A stretch of DNA of 52,066 nucleotides from Propionibacterium australiense (GTDB lineage Bacteria; Actinomycetota; Actinomycetes; Propionibacteriales; Propionibacteriaceae). This document shows, piece by piece, positions 38,381-45,830 of the stretch (within the stretch, counting starts at the first letter, position 1; every line of letters begins with the position of its first letter). Under the pieces are notes generated by a model. It was not told the DNA's origin, did not search any database, and was given only the letters and a program-made list of their open reading frames with translations. A program made the position numbers and the translations under genes. The stretch is from NCBI RefSeq assembly GCF_003666605.1, contig NZ_RCIV01000016.1, positions 1 through 52,066 on the forward strand, read 5' to 3'.

Positions 38381-38806
38381 ATGCTCGAGGACAGACTGCC
38401 CCAGGTCATCGACCCGGACGCCCCGATCTTCACCGTCTCGGTCGCGGCATCGCTGGCCGGCATGCACCCGCAGACCCTGCGCGGCTACGACCGCATGGGT
38501 CTTGTCGTGCCCCGGCGCGCGAAGGGGCGGGGCCGGCGCTACTCGCCGCGTGACATCTCGCGGCTGCGCCTGATCCAGCAGCTCTCGCAGGAGGAGGGCA
38601 TCAACCTCAACGGCATCCGCCGTATCATCGACATGCGGGACGAACTCGACCAGATGCAGCGCAAGCTCGACCAGATGGCCGAGCTCATGGCCCGGATGAC
38701 CGAGGTGCAGGAGGAGGTCCAGCGGGTCTTCCTGGCCGGGCCCGGCGGTGAGGTCGACTACAGCCGCTACCGGCGTCCCCCCAGGCCGCGCGCCATCGAG
38801 ATGTGA
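38381..38806 (+). CDS. hspR: MerR-family heat-shock repressor HspR
   Basis: The 141-aa protein has a MerR-type winged helix (FTVSVAASLAGMHPQTLRGYDRMGLVVPRRAKGRGRRYSPRDI), then a dimerisation coiled coil (INLNGIRRIIDMRDELDQMQRKLDQMAELMARMTEVQEEV). HspR binds HAIR sites and represses dnaK and often clpB. The matching triple HAIR half-site is at 34160-34194, so the operon is self-limiting. The start follows dnaJ by 8 nt with GAGGTGAG. Confidence 0.96.
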   Translation: MLEDRLPQVIDPDAPIFTVSVAASLAGMHPQTLRGYDRMGLVVPRRAKGRGRRYSPRDISRLRLIQQLSQEEGINLNGIRRIIDMRDELDQMQRKLDQMAELMARMTEVQEEVQRVFLAGPGGEVDYSRYRRPPRPRAIEM

Positions 38807-39347
38807 CCTCCGGGTGGCGTGGCGCCGGCGGCTGGCCGCCCTTCGCGCGGTGCTGTACGTCGGCCGCGGGGGCCAATCACCGGAGGCGGTGGGCAGCCGC
38901 TCCGCCCAGTCTCCCGGCGGTGGTGCTCGGTGACAGCTGTGCGGCGCCGGCGACCGTGGCGTCCCTCACCGCCGCACACGGTTGGTTTCCGCGTGTGAGC
39001 GGATGACCTCGCCCTCTGCACTCCCGCCCCCGTGACTCTCACGTGGTTTCCCGCGCGAGTGGGGCATCCCGTCCTTGCCCGACCCAGGCGTCGCGATGGG
39101 CTGGTGTCTCCTGCGCCCAGCGTGCGCTGCGACGGCGCCCTGCCCCGCCGGTCGAAGGTGGGCTGACTGCGGAGTCGGTTTCGTTGAACGAGTGTCCGGT
39201 TGTGTTGGTTTCAGGGGAGGTTGCGGGGAGGTTACAAGGGAATGCTTTCTTCCTGACAGGGCTTGACAACACAAACCAACACAACCACAATCGAACACAG
39301 ATCAATGCAGATCCTGCCGCTCGCGGCACCGTTCATCAGGAGATTCG
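38807..39347. other. 540-bp gap between hspR and mtlA
   Basis: The first 370 bp show no gene or clear signal. From 39180 to 39300 the sequence is A/T-richer and holds the mtlA promoter and a 14-bp inverted repeat, listed separately. A direct repeat GGGGAGGTT occurs at 39214 and 39225. Confidence 0.5.
39198..39291 (+). promoter_or_regulatory. mtlA promoter with a split 14-bp inverted-repeat operator
   Basis: TTGACA (39263-39268), 17-nt spacer, CACAAT (39286-39291) is a near-consensus SigA promoter. GGTTGTGTTGGTTT at 39198-39211 is repeated exactly inverted as AAACCAACACAACC at 39273-39286. The latter fills the spacer and touches the -10, as in a repressor operator, with 61 bp between arms. 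Likely candidates are the DeoR-type FruR at 47856 or an unlinked regulator. Confidence 0.75.
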
Positions 39348-41321
39348 ATGTCTCTACCTGACGCAACCGTCAACAAGAACCTTGAGGGCAGAGGCGTCCG
39401 CGCCTCGATCCAGCGCTTCGGCAGCTTCCTCGCCGGGATGATCATGCCGAACATCGGGGCCTTCATCGCCTGGGGTTTCGTGGCGGCCCTGTTCATCTCG
39501 ACAGGGTGGATCCCCAACGAGAACCTCGTCACGCTGAGCGATCCCATGCTCAACTACCTGCTGCCGCTGCTCATCGGCTACACCGGCGGCCGGACGATCC
39601 ACGGCACCCGGGGCGCCGTGGTCGGCGCGATCGCGACGATGGGTGTCATCGTCGGCGCCGAGATCCCCATGTTCCTCGGCGCCATGGTGATGGGCCCCCT
39701 GGCGGCCTGGCTGCTCAAGAAGATCGACGGCTTCCTCGACACCAGGGTCCCCTCCGGTTTCGAGATGCTCGTCGACAACTTCTCGCTCGGCATCCTCGGC
39801 TTGGTCCTGGCCATCCTCGGCCACCAGGGCATCGGTCCGCTGGTCAACCTCTTCATGAGCTGGATGGCCACCGGCGTCGACTTCCTCATCAGCCACCACA
39901 TGCTGCCGTTCGCCTCGATCCTCGTCGAGCCGGCCAAGGTGCTCTTCCTCAACAACGCGATCAACCACGGCATCCTCACCCCGCTCGGCACCGAACAGGT
40001 GCACTCGGCCGGCCAGTCGATCCTGTTCATGGTGGAGTCCAACCCCGGCCCCGGCCTGGGCCTGCTGCTGGCCTACTGGGCCTTCGGCGCCAAGCACATC
40101 CGCCAGTCGGTGCCCGGCGCGGTCATCATCCACCTGTTCGGCGGCATCCACGAGATCTTCTTCCCCTACGTGCTCATGAAGCCGAAGACGATCCTCGCCA
40201 CCATCGCGGGTGCCATGTCCGGTCTGGCCGTCGGCTCCCTGCTCGGCGCGGGCCTGTCCGGCCCGTCCTCGCCCGGCTCGATCATCGCCTGGTTCCTCAT
40301 GTGCCCGCGCAGCGGCTACCTGCCGATGATCGCCGACTTCCTCGTCGCCACAGTGGTCTCGTTCCTCGTCGCAGCGGTCCTCATCCGTCCCGACAAGAAG
40401 AAGGACGAGGCGGCAGCCGCTATCGAGGAGGGCGGCGCCGTCGCGGCCGAGGCGACCGCCGCCGAGTCCGCGGCAGCCGTCGCCAGCGGTGAGTTCGACG
40501 CCGCCGCCCTCACCAGGCTGGTCGTGGCGTGTGACGCCGGCATGGGCTCCTCGGTCATGGTCGCCTCGACCATGAAGAAGAAGCTGGCCCCCTACGGCGT
40601 CGAGGTCGTTCACACCCCGATCGACTCGATCCCGTCCGACGCCACCGTCGTCCTCACCCAGGAGGGCCTGGCCGAACGGGCCCACGCCAAGGTGCCGCAG
40701 GCAGCCATCATCCCGTTCAAGAACTACGTCGGCGACCCGGTCTTCACCGAGGTCGAGGAGAAGATCCGGTCCGCGCAGGAAGGCGCCGGCTCCGGTGCCG
40801 CGGACACCGCGCCACAGGTGTCCGGGGACGGCGACGCGGCCGTGGCGGTCGCAGCCGCCCGGGCCGCTCGCAGGAAGAAGTCCCTGGCGCCCGACATCCT
40901 GCCCGCCGAGGCCATCAGGCTGGGCCTGAGCGCCGTCGACAAGCAGGACGCCGTCCGTCAGGCCGGTCAGGTGCTCGTCGACGTCCAGGCCGCCGGTCCC
41001 GAGTACATCGACGGCATGATCGAGCGTGAGGGCCAGGTGTCCACCTACATGGGTGAGGGCTTCTCGATCCCGCACGGCACCAACGAGGCCCGCGCCCACA
41101 TCAAGCGCGCAGCCCTGGGCTTCCTGCAGTTCCCCGACGGCGTCGACTGGAACGGCAAGACGTGCTACGTGGCCATCCCGATCGCCTCGGCCTCGGACGA
41201 GCACATCGGCATCATGTCAGCGCTCGCGAGTGTGCTGGCCGACAAGAACAGGGCGGAGCAGCTGCGCACCGCCACCACCGTTGAACAGGTGCAGGAACTC
41301 CTTGCACCGGAGGAGGACTGA
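39348..41321 (+). CDS. mtlA: PTS mannitol transporter EIICBA
   Basis: The 657-aa fused PTS permease imports and phosphorylates mannitol to mannitol-1-P. The membrane IIC domain (residues about 15-345) has the mannitol signature GGIHEIFFPYVLMKP. IIB (about 385-475) carries phospho-Cys395 in VACDAGMGSSVM. IIA (about 515-657) carries phospho-His576 in GFSIPHGTNEAR. An Ala-rich linker joins IIC-IIB and an Ala/Gly/Arg one joins IIB-IIA. CAGGAGATTCG precedes the ATG. It is co-transcribed with a zinc dehydrogenase 5 nt downstream. Confidence 0.96.
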   Translation: MSLPDATVNKNLEGRGVRASIQRFGSFLAGMIMPNIGAFIAWGFVAALFISTGWIPNENLVTLSDPMLNYLLPLLIGYTGGRTIHGTRGAVVGAIATMGVIVGAEIPMFLGAMVMGPLAAWLLKKIDGFLDTRVPSGFEMLVDNFSLGILGLVLAILGHQGIGPLVNLFMSWMATGVDFLISHHMLPFASILVEPAKVLFLNNAINHGILTPLGTEQVHSAGQSILFMVESNPGPGLGLLLAYWAFGAKHIRQSVPGAVIIHLFGGIHEIFFPYVLMKPKTILATIAGAMSGLAVGSLLGAGLSGPSSPGSIIAWFLMCPRSGYLPMIADFLVATVVSFLVAAVLIRPDKKKDEAAAAIEEGGAVAAEATAAESAAAVASGEFDAAALTRLVVACDAGMGSSVMVASTMKKKLAPYGVEVVHTPIDSIPSDATVVLTQEGLAERAHAKVPQAAIIPFKNYVGDPVFTEVEEKIRSAQEGAGSGAADTAPQVSGDGDAAVAVAAARAARRKKSLAPDILPAEAIRLGLSAVDKQDAVRQAGQVLVDVQAAGPEYIDGMIEREGQVSTYMGEGFSIPHGTNEARAHIKRAALGFLQFPDGVDWNGKTCYVAIPIASASDEHIGIMSALASVLADKNRAEQLRTATTVEQVQELLAPEED

Positions 41322-41326
41322 ACACA

Positions 41327-42373
41327 ATGAAGGCACTGCGTTTCCACGCCCCCGAGGACGTGCGGCTCGAGGACGTCCCCGAGCCCGAGTGCGGACCCGA
41401 CCAGATCAAGATCAAGGTGAAGAACTGCTCCACCTGCGGCACCGACGTGAAGATCCTCCACAACGGGCACCCGAACATCACCCGCGTCACGACGATGGGC
41501 CACGAGGTGGCCGGCGAGATCGTCGAGATCGGCGCCGAGGTGGCCGGCGACTGGAAGATCGGCGACCGCGTCCAGTCGATAGCCGCCGTGCCCTGCGGCG
41601 AGTGCCACGAGTGCCGGAAGGGCTGGATGCAGGTCTGCCAGAACCAGACCAGTGTCGGCTACCAGTACGACGGCGGCTTCGCCGAGTACATGATCGTGCC
41701 GGCCGAGGTGCTCAAGGTCGACGGCCTCAACAAGATCCCCGACGGCGTCGGCTACGACGAGGCGAGCGCCGCCGAGCCCTTCGCCTGCGCCATCAACGCC
41801 CAGGAGCAGCTCGGCATCGAGGAGGGCGACTTCGTCGTCATCTTCGGCGCCGGCCCGATCGGCTGCATGCACACCCGCATCGCCCGCGGCGTGCACAAGG
41901 CCGGGACGATCGTCATGATCGACATCAACGCCGAGCGGCTGGCGATGTCCGCCCAGGCCGTCAGCCCCGACATCACGATCGACGGTTCGGTCGAGGACGT
42001 CGTCGCCAAGGTGATGGAGCTCACCGACGGCCGCGGCGCCGACGTCATCATCACCGCCACCCCGGCCAACGTGGCGCAGGAGCAGGCGCTGGCGATGGCT
42101 GCCCGCAACGGCCGCATCTCGTTCTTCGGCGGGCTGCCCAAGACCAACCCGACGATCACCTGCGACTCCAATCTGGTGCACTACCGCCAGCTGCACATCC
42201 ACGGCGCCAACGGCTCGGCCCCCGAGCACAACAAGCGCGCCCTGGCCTACATCGCCTCTGGTCAGGTGCCCGTCGCCGACCTCATCACCCGCCACATCCC
42301 GTTGGAGAACGCCCTCGATGCCTTCGACATCGTGGCCAAGGGTGAGGCCATCAAGGTGACCGTCGAGCCCTGA
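41327..42373 (+). CDS. Zinc-dependent medium-chain dehydrogenase (probable hexitol-phosphate dehydrogenase)
   Basis: The 348-aa MDR protein has the catalytic Zn site Cys37 (CSTCGTD), His59-Glu60 (MGHEVAGEI), and structural Zn cysteines 90, 93, 96 and 104. The Rossmann motif is FVVIFGAGPIG. It resembles sorbitol, threonine and galactitol-1-phosphate dehydrogenases. Because it follows mtlA by 5 nt and no short-chain MtlD is present, oxidation of mannitol-1-P to fructose-6-P is a reasonable inference, making this an MtlD replacement. The exact substrate is unproven. Confidence 0.88.
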   Translation: MKALRFHAPEDVRLEDVPEPECGPDQIKIKVKNCSTCGTDVKILHNGHPNITRVTTMGHEVAGEIVEIGAEVAGDWKIGDRVQSIAAVPCGECHECRKGWMQVCQNQTSVGYQYDGGFAEYMIVPAEVLKVDGLNKIPDGVGYDEASAAEPFACAINAQEQLGIEEGDFVVIFGAGPIGCMHTRIARGVHKAGTIVMIDINAERLAMSAQAVSPDITIDGSVEDVVAKVMELTDGRGADVIITATPANVAQEQALAMAARNGRISFFGGLPKTNPTITCDSNLVHYRQLHIHGANGSAPEHNKRALAYIASGQVPVADLITRHIPLENALDAFDIVAKGEAIKVTVEP

Positions 42374-42413
42374 CGCTCGGCTCCATCGCACGGGTGATGC
42401 CCGTGTGACCGCA

Positions 42414-42459
42414 CAGAACTCCCGTTCCCCCTGCCGTGGGCAGGAGGACGGGAGTTCTG
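42414..42459 (+). terminator. Terminator after the mannitol operon
   Basis: CAGAACTCCCGT pairs with ACGGGAGTTCTG as a 12-bp outer stem; inside, CCTGCC and GGCAGG extend it around GTGG with a bulge. It begins 41 nt after the dehydrogenase stop. Confidence 0.85.
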
Positions 42460-42742
42460 CATGTCGTGACCGTTCGCCCGGCCCATGACGTGAGGGCCGC
42501 GGTGGGGCTGCCGGCGTGTCGTGCCGGCGCCCGGCAGCGTCCGTTCCCGTATGGGGGCGGCCGCCCGCGCGCAGGGGCCGGTCGCTCATCGGACGACATC
42601 GTCCGAGACGAGGTCTTCCGCCGTCCCCGAGCGGAGCCAGGTCGACGTGAGGCCCCGGCTCGCCGGGCGTCACTGCGGACCGGTCGTGACGGTCTGTCCA
42701 CGTGGTGGACTGCGGGTTTGACGCCTGGATGCCACCGTGTCC
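42460..42742. other. Gap upstream of the leader-peptide promoter
   Basis: About 280 bp of noncoding high-G+C sequence between the mannitol-operon terminator and a strong promoter; nothing recognised except the -35 at its right end. Confidence 0.4.
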
Positions 42743-42748
42743 TACACT
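42718..42748 (+). promoter_or_regulatory. Promoter for a leaderless cysteine-rich leader peptide
   Basis: TTGACG (42718-42723), 19-nt spacer, TACACT (42743-42748). ATG 42756 begins 7 nt after the -10, so the transcript should start on or next to the start codon and be translated without a Shine-Dalgarno site. Confidence 0.75.
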
Positions 42749-42755
42749 CACAACC

Positions 42756-42839
42756 ATGTTCCAGGTGATCCGTGCGCGAATGCCGCGGCTCACCATGCCC
42801 GCTGGCCGTTGTTGTCAGTGCTGTCGCGCCCGCTCCTGA
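42756..42839 (+). CDS. Cys-rich leader peptide (27 aa), probable cysteine-sensing attenuator
   Basis: The peptide is Arg-rich and ends GRCCQCCRARS: four Cys codons within five, close to the stop. Leaderless upstream frames with cysteine-codon clusters are known in mycobacteria as cysteine-responsive attenuators of sulfur or amino-acid operons. The next genes, a 74-aa protein and an APC permease, follow from 42929, so ribosome stalling at Cys codons could tune them. No clear attenuator hairpin was found in the 89-nt spacer, so coupling is the likelier mode. It is too small for standard gene calling. Confidence 0.7.
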   Translation: MFQVIRARMPRLTMPAGRCCQCCRARS

Positions 42840-42928
42840 CGGCGTCCCACCGGTGAACGGTTCGGCGTCCGTCGGTCCCGAGCAGGCCCCGCCCCAGCAC
42901 CACCCGCCACGACGACCAGGAACCGATC

Positions 42929-43153
42929 ATGACTCTCGACTTGTTCTTCGTCCAGAAGGACGCCACCCGCTCCGTCCTCGACAGGCTCACCACCGACCTC
43001 GGCCTCGCCTCCCGTGTCACAGGCAGCCGCACCACCACCATGGAGATCTTCCCGGTGCACGTGACGACCGTCGAGTTCGACGCCGACGCCGATGCGCAGG
43101 CCGCCGCCACGAGCTGGTTCGACGCGCACGGCATCCACTGGATCGCCCGCTGA
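42929..43153 (+). CDS. Small hypothetical cytosolic protein (74 aa)
   Basis: It begins MTLDLFFVQKDATRSVLD and ends SWFDAHGIHWIAR. The predicted pattern is alpha/beta (FFVQK, MEIFPVHVTTVEFDA) with no membrane segment or metal motif. AGGA lies 8 nt upstream of the ATG. It follows the Cys-rich leader by 89 nt, so it is probably the first gene controlled by it. No family was recognised. Confidence 0.65.
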   Translation: MTLDLFFVQKDATRSVLDRLTTDLGLASRVTGSRTTTMEIFPVHVTTVEFDADADAQAAATSWFDAHGIHWIAR

Positions 43154-43396
43154 ACCGCGGCACAGGAGCACAGGGCCCGGCCCCCTGGTGACCGCATGGG
43201 TCTGCCCGTTCCGGGGCCCGCCGCAAGGGCGAAAACAAGGTGACTGCTCAGCACCGGTCGGCTCGTGGCGTCCACCCTGCCGGACGGTTCGTCCCGCATC
43301 GCGCGCAGGGCCTACGATGTGCCAGGTGCCCTGGTCCGGCCGGGACCGGGGCCCGGTCAGGTGCGCGCAGCGGTCTGCGCAGCCGGGAAGGCAGAT

Positions 43397-44917
43397 GTGA
43401 CGACGACAACGGATCACCCCGCCACGGCGGATCGCCCCACGAGAACGGACCACGCGACCGACACGCGCATGGCGCAGCGGCAGACCGGGCGCCTGCAGCG
43501 CACCCTCGGGCGCTTCGACATCGTCTTCCTCATCTTCTCGGCCGTCGTCGGTCTCGAGATGCTGGGCTCGGTGTCGGCGCAGGGCCCGGAGACCTTCACC
43601 TGGCTCGTCTTCCTCATCATCGTCTTCCTCATCCCGTACGCCCTCATCTTCGCCGAGACCGGCTCGGCCTTCCCCGGTGAGGGCGGTGTCTACCTGTGGG
43701 CCCGCCGGGCCTTCGGGCGCCCGGCGGCCGCCGTGGCCTCGGCCTTCACCTGGATCACCCAGCCCGTGTGGGTGGGCGGTTCCATGGCCTTCCTCAACGC
43801 CGAGGCCGCCCGCAACTACCTCGTCCACTTCCACGAGGGATCGGCCGCCGACTACGCCTTCAAGATCTGCTTCATCTGGATCACCGTGCTGGCCGCCATC
43901 CTGTCGCTGTCGAAGGCCAAGTGGATCCCGACGGGCGGCGCCTTCTTCAAGCTCGGCTTCATCGCCCTGTTCGTCGGCACCGCCATCGTCTACGCCGCCA
44001 GGGAGGGCATCCAGCCGCTGGGCGGCGCCGACTTCGTCCCGACCAAGGCCGGTTTCATCACCCTCATCCCGCTGCTGCTGTTCGCCTTCCTCGGCTTCGA
44101 GAGCTCCTCGAGCGCCTCGGGCGAGATGAAGAACGCCCAGCGCGACGTCTCGGTCTCGGTGCTGCGGTCCTCCGCGATGGCCGGCGTCTTCTACACGATC
44201 CCGGTGCTGACAATCCTGCTCGTCATCCCGCCGAGCCAGATCGACGGAGTCTCGGGCCTGCTGGCCGCCGTGTCCACCGTCTTCTCGGTCTACGGCGAAG
44301 CCGCCCCGGTCATGATGACGATCGCCGTCGCCATGTTCACGCTCGCCAACATCGGCCAGGGCGCCGCCTGGATGATCATGTCCGACCGCATGCAGGCCAT
44401 GGCCGCCGCCGACGGCTCGTTCTTCGGAGGCTTCTTCGGGCGCTTCCACCCCAGGCTCGGCACGCCGATCCGCGTCAACCTGCTCTCGGGCATCGTCTCG
44501 ACGAGCTTCATGGTCGCCGCCATGAGCCTCACCGGCTCCAGCGCTGCCCTGTTCGACGTCGTCCTCGGCGTCTCCATCACGACCTATCTGTTCAGCTATC
44601 TCATCGTCATCCCGGCCGCCATGAAACTGCGCCTGTCCGTGCCGGACGCCGAGCGCCCCTTCCGGGTGCCCGGCCCCGACTGGGTCTTCAGCGCGCTGTG
44701 CATCATCACGACGGCCTTCGTCGCCCTCGGCTCGTGGGTGAGCATCTTCCCCGGCACGCTCGAGACGCTCATCGGCATCGACTACGACTTCTCGCAGGCA
44801 TCGGGCGTCTCCTACGCCTCCTTCGAGGCCCTGACCCTGGGTACGCTGGCCTTCATCGTCCTGCTCGCCCTGGTCGGCTACATCCGCGGCAGGAAGGTGC
44901 GCGAGTACGTCGGCTGA
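43397..44917 (+). CDS. Amino-acid permease, APC superfamily
   Basis: The 506-aa product has about 12 transmembrane helices. Helix 1 has IVFLIFSAVVGLEMLGS, helix 3 region AETGSAFPGEGGVYLWARRAFG, and helix 6 AFLGFESSSSASGEMKNAQRDV, a conserved APC motif. It is closest by eye to the glutamate/GABA-type and YjeM-like branch rather than to cystine permeases; the substrate is unresolved. GTG 43397 is chosen because GGGAAGG lies 5 nt upstream; M at residue 25 is an alternative. It is probably in one transcript with the leader peptide and the 74-aa gene. Confidence 0.88.
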   Translation: MTTTTDHPATADRPTRTDHATDTRMAQRQTGRLQRTLGRFDIVFLIFSAVVGLEMLGSVSAQGPETFTWLVFLIIVFLIPYALIFAETGSAFPGEGGVYLWARRAFGRPAAAVASAFTWITQPVWVGGSMAFLNAEAARNYLVHFHEGSAADYAFKICFIWITVLAAILSLSKAKWIPTGGAFFKLGFIALFVGTAIVYAAREGIQPLGGADFVPTKAGFITLIPLLLFAFLGFESSSSASGEMKNAQRDVSVSVLRSSAMAGVFYTIPVLTILLVIPPSQIDGVSGLLAAVSTVFSVYGEAAPVMMTIAVAMFTLANIGQGAAWMIMSDRMQAMAAADGSFFGGFFGRFHPRLGTPIRVNLLSGIVSTSFMVAAMSLTGSSAALFDVVLGVSITTYLFSYLIVIPAAMKLRLSVPDAERPFRVPGPDWVFSALCIITTAFVALGSWVSIFPGTLETLIGIDYDFSQASGVSYASFEALTLGTLAFIVLLALVGYIRGRKVREYVG

Positions 44918-44990
44918 GGGCCGCAGCCACCCGGCGTGCCGGGCGGATGTGGGAAGATCGGGGCGGGATCCTCGTTCATCAGGGAGAGAC

Positions 44991-45719
44991 ATGACAAAGA
45001 CGCGTCTGGTAGCGGTCCTCATGGCCGGTGTCCTCGCCGTGGGCGGCCTGGCCGGTTGCGGCTCCGGTGACAACGGCTCGAACGGCGAGGCCTCCAGCGC
45101 GACGCCGACACCCACCCCCACCCCGTCCGTCGCCGCCGAGACGGCCCTGCAGCAGATGAACGACGCCATCGCGCAGGCCTCGTCGGTGCACGTGGTGGGC
45201 AGCTGGCGCATCGACCAGGAGGGGACGGAGCGCACCGCCGACATCCTCAGCACGGTCGACGGCACGAACATGTACGCCACGGTCACCGAGGGCGACAGGT
45301 CCGCCGAGATCGTCGTCGCCGACGGCACCACCTACGTGCGCGGCAACGAGGCCTACTGGACGGCCAACGAGATCACCAGCGAGCAGTACGAGTTCATCAA
45401 GGACAAGTGGGTCACGGTCAGCGCCGAGGACAGCGAGCGACTCGGCAAGTCGACTGTTCCGAGCGCGCTCGTCGACCTCGTCACGGCCGACCTCGACGCC
45501 AGCAAGATCGACCGCGCCAGCATCGGCAGCACCGAGGACGGCGCCGAGACCTGGGTGTTCTCGGACGGCCACAACACCGAGTTCGTCATCGACCCGGCCA
45601 CGATGCTGCCGATCTCGATGACCGACGGGGCGAGCACCCTGACCTTCGACCGCTGGAACGACGTGCCGGTGCACGAGCCCCCGGCGGCCGAGGAGACGGT
45701 CGACGGCTCCGGCGGCTGA
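44991..45719 (+). CDS. Secreted lipoprotein (LppX/LprG-like size), unknown function
   Basis: The 242-aa product has a type-II signal peptide ending VGGLAGC with lipidation at Cys23. A Ser/Thr/Pro linker (EASSATPTPTPTPS) follows, and then a domain of alternating strands (SVHVVGSWRIDQEGTERTADILSTVDGTNMYATVTEGDRSAEIVVADGTTYVRG). This matches the mycobacterial LppX/LprAFG fold in size and layout, which binds lipids, but identity is not proven. AGGGAGAG precedes the ATG. It lies 73 bp after the permease gene and may have its own promoter. Confidence 0.82.
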   Translation: MTKTRLVAVLMAGVLAVGGLAGCGSGDNGSNGEASSATPTPTPTPSVAAETALQQMNDAIAQASSVHVVGSWRIDQEGTERTADILSTVDGTNMYATVTEGDRSAEIVVADGTTYVRGNEAYWTANEITSEQYEFIKDKWVTVSAEDSERLGKSTVPSALVDLVTADLDASKIDRASIGSTEDGAETWVFSDGHNTEFVIDPATMLPISMTDGASTLTFDRWNDVPVHEPPAAEETVDGSGG

Positions 45720-45830
45720 GCAGGATCGCCGAAACGGTACGCGCGAACCCGGCCCGGGTCTTCCCCCCGATTCCCGCCCAGCGCGCGGGCGGCCACCGGA
45801 CGTAGCGGCCCGGGGCGCAGCGCGGCCGGT

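Noticed and set aside
45720-45830. Terminator between the lipoprotein and AspT-family genes
   Set aside because: The convergent gap is G+C-rich but no stem longer than about five pairs was found.
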